Shown: positions 59,292 to 64,000 of the stretch, in pieces
Layout: each line of letters starts with the position of its first letter
Numbering within the stretch: the stretch's first letter is position 1
Source of the DNA: G963674665 sp964609625
Lineage (GTDB): Bacteria; Desulfobacterota; Desulfovibrionia; Desulfovibrionales; Desulfovibrionaceae
Direction of reading: 5' to 3'
DNA length: 64,000 nucleotides
Assembly: GCA_964609625.1 (NCBI GenBank)
Contig: CAZSRS010000004.1
Location: forward strand, 139,871 to 203,870
The notes under the pieces: generated by a model
The model's database searches: none
Told to the model about the DNA's origin: nothing
The model's input: the letters and a program-made list of their open reading frames with translations, nothing else
Translations under genes and position numbers: made by a program

Positions 59292-60740
59292 TCAGTTCTT
59301 GATCACCACCTCCGTGCCCACGTCGATGAGGTTGGCCAGCATCTTGCCCTCGTCGTTGCGCATGCGGATGCACCCAGCCGAGACCCGCCTGCCGATCTGG
59401 TCGGGACGGTTGGTGCCGTGGATGCGGATGGCGTCGGCATGGGAGAGATGGATCTTGAAGTCGCCCATGGGATTTCTGGGACTGCCGGGGCGCACCGAGA
59501 CCAACCTACCGCCCTTGCGCCGCGCCGCGGCCTGCATGTTCGGCGTGGGGTGCCACCAGGGATTGAGGTCGATCCTGGTCACATGCCCCTTGCCAAAGGG
59601 GGAGCGCACACCGGGTTTGGCCGTGGCCACGGTGTAGCTGCGCACCAAGCGGCGCTCTCCGTCTTCCAGATTCTCATAGAGGGTGAGCGTGCATTGGGCC
59701 ACACTGACTTCGATGGTATACCGCTGCCCCGGTGTCTGGGCCAGGAGTTCCTTGCGGGCCGCCTTGGCACCGGCGACGCCCCCTTGCTGCAAGCGCACTT
59801 CCACGCGGCGGTTCTGAAACCGCCCCTCTTCGGTGGTGTTGTCGGCCACGGGGCGTTCCTGCCCGTATCCCACACTGACCAGACGTCTGGGGTCCAGGGA
59901 GAAGCGGTTGATGAGCATAGTGCGCACGGCGAGGGCACGCGCTTCGGAGAGCTTGCGGTTGGTGGTGGGATCGCCCACGCTGTCGGTGTGTCCTTCGATG
60001 GCGGCCCAGAGATGGGGGTGGGTTTGCAGATGACGCCCGAGTTGTTCCAAAATCTCGTTGCCGTCGCTGTCCAGCACGGCTTCGGCCGAGGCGAAGTGCA
60101 GCAGCACGGGCTTGTCCAAGGCCAGGTGCGTGACCGTGTTTTGGTAAAAGCCAGCGACGGTCAGGGTCACACGCCGGTTGCGTTTTCTTCCCTCTTCCGT
60201 GTCGTTGGAGACCAGGGGGCGGCTCTCGCCGTGGGCCGAGACCTTGATGCGCTCGGGAGAGATGTCGTAGAGGGTGGTCAAAGCCAGTTTGACCGAGTCT
60301 GCGCGACGCTCCGAGAGCGCCATGTTGCGCTGCTCGTCGCCCACACTGTCGGTGTGGCCTTCCAGATGCAGGGTTGTGGACGGATTTTTCGAGAGCAGCA
60401 GGCCGAGGCGTTGCAGGGTGTCCTGGAATTCAGGGGCATAGGCGTCGCGGCTGGTCTCGAAGTGCAAATCCTGCCGGACATAGAGGGGAATGGGGCAGCC
60501 AAAGGCATCCACGGCCACGTTGGCCGGAGTGCCGGGACATTCGTCGCAGTGGTCGGGTATGGTGTCGCCGTCGCTATCCGGTAGTCTGCTCAGCTCGGCC
60601 TGGCCGTACTGTTGCTGTGTTGCCGACGATGCGATCCGCCCCCCCGGGGGGAGCAGGGAGGAGGCGGTGGGAGATAGGGAGATGTGACCGCACCCCCCAC
60701 AGATGACCATTACCGACACGATCAAGAGAAGCTGGCGCAC
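59292..60740 (-). CDS. lipoprotein with two OmpA domains and an L,D-transpeptidase domain
   Basis: This 482-residue protein begins with a lipoprotein-like signal (VMVICGGC, lipidation near residue 17). A calcium-binding TSP3-like loop follows (DSDGDTIPDHCDECPG), then two OmpA C-terminal, peptidoglycan-binding domains (LEGHTDSVGDEQRNMALSER and IEGHTDSVGDPTTNRKLSEA with RRV ends), and finally a YkuD domain with IRIHGTNRPDQIGRRVSAGC, which has the catalytic His, Ser-x-Gly-Cys and Arg. It may cross-link meso-diaminopimelate peptides or attach proteins to the wall while holding it. The GTG start is 60740; its GGAG is close. It is divergent from pyk. Confidence 0.85.
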   Translation of the reverse strand: MRQLLLIVSVMVICGGCGHISLSPTASSLLPPGGRIASSATQQQYGQAELSRLPDSDGDTIPDHCDECPGTPANVAVDAFGCPIPLYVRQDLHFETSRDAYAPEFQDTLQRLGLLLSKNPSTTLHLEGHTDSVGDEQRNMALSERRADSVKLALTTLYDISPERIKVSAHGESRPLVSNDTEEGRKRNRRVTLTVAGFYQNTVTHLALDKPVLLHFASAEAVLDSDGNEILEQLGRHLQTHPHLWAAIEGHTDSVGDPTTNRKLSEARALAVRTMLINRFSLDPRRLVSVGYGQERPVADNTTEEGRFQNRRVEVRLQQGGVAGAKAARKELLAQTPGQRYTIEVSVAQCTLTLYENLEDGERRLVRSYTVATAKPGVRSPFGKGHVTRIDLNPWWHPTPNMQAAARRKGGRLVSVRPGSPRNPMGDFKIHLSHADAIRIHGTNRPDQIGRRVSAGCIRMRNDEGKMLANLIDVGTEVVIKN

Positions 60741-60784
60741 TCTCCACCCCCATGATGTCGTTTTTGGTTTGTCGGGCGCAACCC

Positions 60785-60813
60785 TTGGACAACATGCTTA
60801 TATCATTGATAAT
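60785..60813 (+). promoter_or_regulatory. putative pyk promoter
   Basis: TTGGAC (60785-60790) and GATAAT (60808-60813) are 17 bases apart in a markedly AT-rich island. Start near 60820 would give a leader of about 187 bases before pyk. Confidence 0.5.
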
Positions 60814-61006
60814 ATTATATTATACACGTGTTTGATACAAGCGCAACCTCTTTTTTTCTATTGTTTATCTTGGAATTTATTAGAGCACTGACGCCTTGCA
60901 TGGTCACCGGCAGGAGTGTTTCCTTCAGGCTGGCATTCAGGCAGGGATATGGTATAGCCGGGGCATACGTAATCAATCGACCCATCAACCTCGCAAGGGA
61001 GGGAGC

Positions 61007-62461
61007 ATGCACACCAAGATCGTGGCTACGCTGGGCCCCGCTTCCATGGAATACGAGATCATGCGGGAAATGGTACGCTATGGAGTGCGCATTTTCCGAC
61101 TCAACTTTTCCCATTCCGATGCCGCCTTTTTCCAGCCCGTGGTCAAGAAGATCAGGGAGCTGGAAAACGAGCTGAACATCCCGCTCACGGCCATGGGCGA
61201 CCTCTGCGGCCCCAAGACCCGTATCGGGGAGATCGCGGGCTCCCCGTTGCAGATCCCCAAGGATGAAGTCGTCATTCTGGGACTTCCGGACGAGTCCGGA
61301 GCCGCTCCGGCAGGGAGCACGTTCATCGGTTTGGACTTTCCCGAACTGCTGCAGGGACTGGCGGCAGGCATGCCCGTGTCCCTGTCGGACGGCATGTTGC
61401 AGTTCAACGTCACCCGGGTGCTCAAGGCAGACCGGTTGTTCGAGCTGCAGTGCGAGAATTCCGGCATTCTCACCTCGCACAAGGGCATAGCTTTTCCGGG
61501 CAAATCACACCCCATGCGCGCCCTGACCGACAAGGACCGCAAGGATCTCCACGAGGGGTTGGACATCGGCCTGGATGCAGTGGCGCTCTCCTTTGTGCAG
61601 ACCAAGGAAGATGTCATCGACCTCAAGGAAGAGATCAAGCGGCACGGAGTATGGATTCCGGTGGTGGCCAAGCTGGAGAGGTCCAATGCGGTGCAGAACC
61701 TCGAGGAGATTCTGGCACACGCCGACGTGGCCATGGTGGCCAGGGGCGATCTGGGGCTGGAAGCGCCCCTGGTGGAATTGCCGGTGATCCAGAAGCGCAT
61801 CATCCGCGCCTGCCGCCATGCGCAGAAAGCTTGCATCGTGGCCACCCAGATGCTCTTGTCCATGGTCAAGAACCCCGTGCCCACGCGCGCGGAGACCACG
61901 GACGTGGCTAACGCCATTCTCGACGGCGCGGATTGTGTTATGCTCTCCGAGGAGACGGCCATCGGCTCCTACCCGGTGGAGAGCCTGCGCTTCATCAACG
62001 GCATCGCCAGGAACGCCGAAATTTACCAGCAGGAGCGCATCCAGGGGCCGTATCAACCCAAGCGGGAAAAGAATCCGGCCAAGTACTTGGCCTATGCCGC
62101 CTCACTGTTGGCCGACAACCTGGAAAGTGCGGGACTGGTCTGCCACTCCACCAGCGGCAGTACGGCGCGCTTGATTTCCAGCCGTCGCCCCGGGCAGCCC
62201 ATCTACGCGCTCACACCCGACAACCGCGTGCTCAGGGCATTGAACTTCTTCTTCGGGGTCCTGCCCATCCTTGTCGACGCCAGCATCACCAGCCATCTGG
62301 AGCGCGCTGAAACATTCGTCGAGCAGACAGATTTGATCAAGCAGGGCGAGAACGTGGTCATCACCTCCGGCCAGCCCACGCCCGGGCAGTTGCGCGAGTG
62401 CACCACCGATCCCTGTCCCGGCGATACCCGGACCAATCAGATCAAAATCTACTTCAAGTAG
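61007..62461 (+). CDS. pyk: pyruvate kinase
   Basis: Pyruvate kinase makes ATP and pyruvate from phosphoenolpyruvate. The 484-residue protein carries TKIVATLGPASMEYEIM, FRLNFSHSDAAFF, TAMGDLCGPKTRIGE (the conserved DLxGPKxR), VALSFVQTKEDVIDL, VVAKLERSNAVQNL, MVARGDLGLEAPL, and ATQMLLSMVKNPVPTRAETTDVANAI, all at active-site positions. A C-terminal domain completes it. ATG 61007 has AGGGAGG close before, so the frame to 60896 upstream is not used. The gene stands alone with a hairpin behind it that belongs to the opposite gene. Confidence 0.96.
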   Translation: MHTKIVATLGPASMEYEIMREMVRYGVRIFRLNFSHSDAAFFQPVVKKIRELENELNIPLTAMGDLCGPKTRIGEIAGSPLQIPKDEVVILGLPDESGAAPAGSTFIGLDFPELLQGLAAGMPVSLSDGMLQFNVTRVLKADRLFELQCENSGILTSHKGIAFPGKSHPMRALTDKDRKDLHEGLDIGLDAVALSFVQTKEDVIDLKEEIKRHGVWIPVVAKLERSNAVQNLEEILAHADVAMVARGDLGLEAPLVELPVIQKRIIRACRHAQKACIVATQMLLSMVKNPVPTRAETTDVANAILDGADCVMLSEETAIGSYPVESLRFINGIARNAEIYQQERIQGPYQPKREKNPAKYLAYAASLLADNLESAGLVCHSTSGSTARLISSRRPGQPIYALTPDNRVLRALNFFFGVLPILVDASITSHLERAETFVEQTDLIKQGENVVITSGQPTPGQLRECTTDPCPGDTRTNQIKIYFK

Positions 62462-62464
62462 CGA

Positions 62465-62504
62465 AATAAACAGGGGGCGCCTTGCACCGGGCAAGGGCCC
62501 CCTG
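62465..62504 (-). terminator. terminator of the rpsA-sppA transcript
   Basis: On the minus strand CAGGGGGCCCTTGC pairs with GCAAGGCGCCCCCTG around a short loop, with TTTATTT following. It starts 25 bases past the sppA stop. It could also serve pyk on the other strand, though no T-run follows there. Confidence 0.7.
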
Positions 62505-62528
62505 GAGAAACCTTGGGCTGGGCAGGGA

Positions 62529-63443
62529 TCAGAACGGCGCGATGTACCGCGGCAGGGAGAGATGCTGGGAGGTGTCCACCTGCATGCGCACGAGTCCGGT
62601 GAACACTTCCTTCCAGAAGCTCTTTTCCTTGGGCGGGCCGTGAATCAGGGGCGTGTCCTTGTCTTCATCCACCTTGCAGAGCTTTTTCAGCAGGTTCTTG
62701 GCCTCTTCCATGCCCCCCAGGCCATCGACGAGGCCTTCGACCTGGGCCTGGCGTCCGCTGAGAATGCGGCCGTCGGCGATCTGTTTTATCTTGTCCTGGG
62801 GCAGTTTCCTCGCTTCGGCCACGTCGGTGACGAACTGGTCGAAGAGATCGGCGACCATGCCTTGGAAAAAGGCGCGCTCTTCCGCGGTGAGTTCGCGGTA
62901 GGGGGAGCCGGAGTCCTTGAACTTACCGCTGGTGAAACTCTGGTGGCTGACGCCGAGCAAGTCCATGAGGCCCATGAGGTTGGTAAGCTCCATGCGCACG
63001 CCGATGCTGCCGGTGATGGTGCCGGGGTTGGCCAGGATGGTCTGCGCGGGGCAGGCCACGTAGTACCCACCCGAGGCCGCCACGCTGCCCATGGAGGCCA
63101 CCACCGGCTTTTTCGCGGCGAGTTTCTTCACGGCCCGATGGATTTCCTGGGAAGCGCTAACCCCTCCTCCAGGCGAGTCGATACGCAGGAGCACGCCAAG
63201 GACCTTGTCGTCCTTCTCCAGTTTCCTGATCCAGTCGCAGTAGTCCTCGGACTCGAAGATCACGCCGGTGATGTTCACCACGCCGAAGCTTTTCTTGGCG
63301 GCGAACTTTTTGGTGTCTGGCTTGCCGAACACGACATAGCTGAAAGCGGCCATGACCCCAACAAGGAGGACCATGGCCGCCATGAGAATCAAAAAACCGA
63401 AGATGAAGGGGTGGCGTTGGCTGAAGCCAAGCTTACTCTGCAT
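62529..63443 (-). CDS. sppA: signal peptide peptidase SppA-type protease
   Basis: This 304-residue protein is a short (single-domain) SppA, which cuts remnant signal peptides in the membrane. It has one N-terminal membrane helix (FIFGFLILMAAMVLLVGVMA), the LLRIDSPGGGVSASQEIH segment, the serine in MGSVAASGGYYVAC and the catalytic lysine in FTSGKFKDSGSPYR. This serine-lysine dyad is the family norm. Its ATG overlaps the rpsA stop by 11 bases, so it is translated from the rpsA transcript. Confidence 0.93.
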   Translation of the reverse strand: MQSKLGFSQRHPFIFGFLILMAAMVLLVGVMAAFSYVVFGKPDTKKFAAKKSFGVVNITGVIFESEDYCDWIRKLEKDDKVLGVLLRIDSPGGGVSASQEIHRAVKKLAAKKPVVASMGSVAASGGYYVACPAQTILANPGTITGSIGVRMELTNLMGLMDLLGVSHQSFTSGKFKDSGSPYRELTAEERAFFQGMVADLFDQFVTDVAEARKLPQDKIKQIADGRILSGRQAQVEGLVDGLGGMEEAKNLLKKLCKVDEDKDTPLIHGPPKEKSFWKEVFTGLVRMQVDTSQHLSLPRYIAPF

Positions 63444-64000
63444 CTTCCTCCTCGAGCTTCTGTTTCAGGATGTCGCCGAGGCTCTGACCCGCGGATTCGC
63501 TTTGCCCGCTGGAGCGGAACTCCTTGGGCTGCTTGCGCTCCTCCTCTTCCTTGAGCTGCTTGATGGAGAGGCCGAGGCGGCGTTCTTCGGCGCTGACGTG
63601 GATGACCTTGGCCTGGATGGTCACACCTTCCTTGAACATCTCGGAAGGGCTCTTGATCTTCTTGGTGCTGATCTCGGAGACGTGCACCAGGCCCTCGATC
63701 CCTTCCTCCACTTCCACGAAGAGGCCGAAGTCGGTGATGTTGGTCACCACGCCTTCCACCAGACTGCCCACGGGGTAGCGGTCGGGCACCTGGTTCCAGG
63801 GGTCTTCCTGCAACTGCTTGATGCCCAGGGTGAACTTCTCGTTCTCCTTGTCCACGGTGAGCACCTTGGCCTGCAGGGTATCGCCGCTGGAGTAAAGCTC
63901 CTCGGGGTGCCTGATCTTCTTGGTCCAGGAGATGTCCGAGACGTGGATCAGGCCGTCGATGCCGTCTTCGATGCCGATGAACAGACCGAATTCGGTGATG
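63433..64000 (-). CDS. rpsA: 30S ribosomal protein S1, 3' part
   Basis: The frame is open from the window edge and ends at TAA 63433. The visible 188 residues hold S1 RNA-binding repeats: ITEFGLFIGIEDGIDGLIHV with SDISWTKK, then GVVTNITDFGLFVEVEEGIE, GLVHVSEISTKKIK and RRLGLSIKQLKEEE. The tail is a charged Glu/Lys segment. S1 helps mRNA bind the 30S subunit. The 5' part lies beyond the window, so the total length is unknown. Confidence 0.95.
   Translation of the reverse strand, partial: ITEFGLFIGIEDGIDGLIHVSDISWTKKIRHPEELYSSGDTLQAKVLTVDKENEKFTLGIKQLQEDPWNQVPDRYPVGSLVEGVVTNITDFGLFVEVEEGIEGLVHVSEISTKKIKSPSEMFKEGVTIQAKVIHVSAEERRLGLSIKQLKEEEERKQPKEFRSSGQSESAGQSLGDILKQKLEEEDAE

Noticed and set aside
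58408..59637. A 409-codon plus-strand frame across ahcY and into the next gene
   Set aside because: It is the shifted frame of ahcY with basic, low-complexity translation; it has no domain and no ribosome site.

Overview
The window looks like a GC-rich chromosome segment from a deltaproteobacterium of the Desulfovibrio type (Desulfovibrionales). Four things point there: the gene block dnaA-dnaN-gyrB-gyrA, an ArsR-methyltransferase regulator (SahR type) translationally coupled to ahcY, a divergent zraP / zraSR set, and a high density of GT2 glycosyltransferases and two-component proteins. This is inference from gene content; there is no 16S gene here. The dnaA block places the window near the replication origin, but I could not see a convincing cluster of DnaA boxes.

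Layout. 1-2.4 kb: tail of an unidentified gene and a membrane-embedded spermidine-synthase-like protein. 2.4-3.1 kb: a small octapeptide-repeat protein and a frame-disrupted small gene. 3.2-11.9 kb (all minus): PAP2 phosphatase, FMN reductase-like flavoprotein, DNA polymerase I, N-acetylmuramoyl-L-alanine amidase, glmS, and a HAM1/RdgB nucleotide sanitiser. 12.1-14.7 kb: ACT-domain protein, HNH nuclease, HerA-like ATPase. 15.0-23.4 kb (minus): TPR lipoprotein, gyrA, gyrB, dnaN, dnaA. 23.8-25.6 kb: TRAP transporter permeases without a binding protein. 25.6-26.9 kb: a small regulator-like operon with an AT-rich palindrome upstream. 27.1-28.4 kb: tRNA-Phe and a nucleotidyltransferase-like accessory gene. 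28.5-35.9 kb: CNNM/CBS transporter, three GT2 glycosyltransferases, zinc-ribbon PilZ protein and SGNH hydrolase, suggestive of surface polysaccharide work. 36.4-39.6 kb (plus): an orphan GspE/PilB-type ATPase behind three small unassigned genes, one of them membrane-embedded. 39.7-47.8 kb (minus): DUF4911 protein, M24 peptidase, UDP-galactopyranose-mutase-like flavoprotein, a further glycosyltransferase, DsbD-like reductase, moeA and moaE. 48.0-52.0 kb: zraR-zraS divergent from zraP, with a sigma-54 promoter in front of zraP. 52.1-64 kb: metallopeptidase, pgk, tkt, sahR-ahcY, an OmpA-OmpA-L,D-transpeptidase lipoprotein, pyk, sppA and the 3' part of rpsA.

How they work together. Replication initiation and topology genes are co-oriented and tightly packed (dnaN and gyrB are one base apart; gyrA overlaps the TPR lipoprotein by 4 bases). 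Central carbon genes (pgk, tkt, pyk) sit close together. SahR probably represses its own operon through a palindrome that lies on the transcription start, linking S-adenosylhomocysteine level to AhcY. The Zra set is a periplasmic metal or envelope-stress circuit. Most other genes serve the envelope: glycan transfer, peptidoglycan cleavage and cross-linking, and thiol reduction in the periplasm.

The least explained items are the 10-unit octapeptide-repeat protein (2377-2685), the orphan ATPase cluster (36357-39598), the near-palindromic 22-base triple repeat at 32826-32888 between divergent glycosyltransferase genes, and the tandem-OmpA/YkuD fusion lipoprotein (59292-60740).
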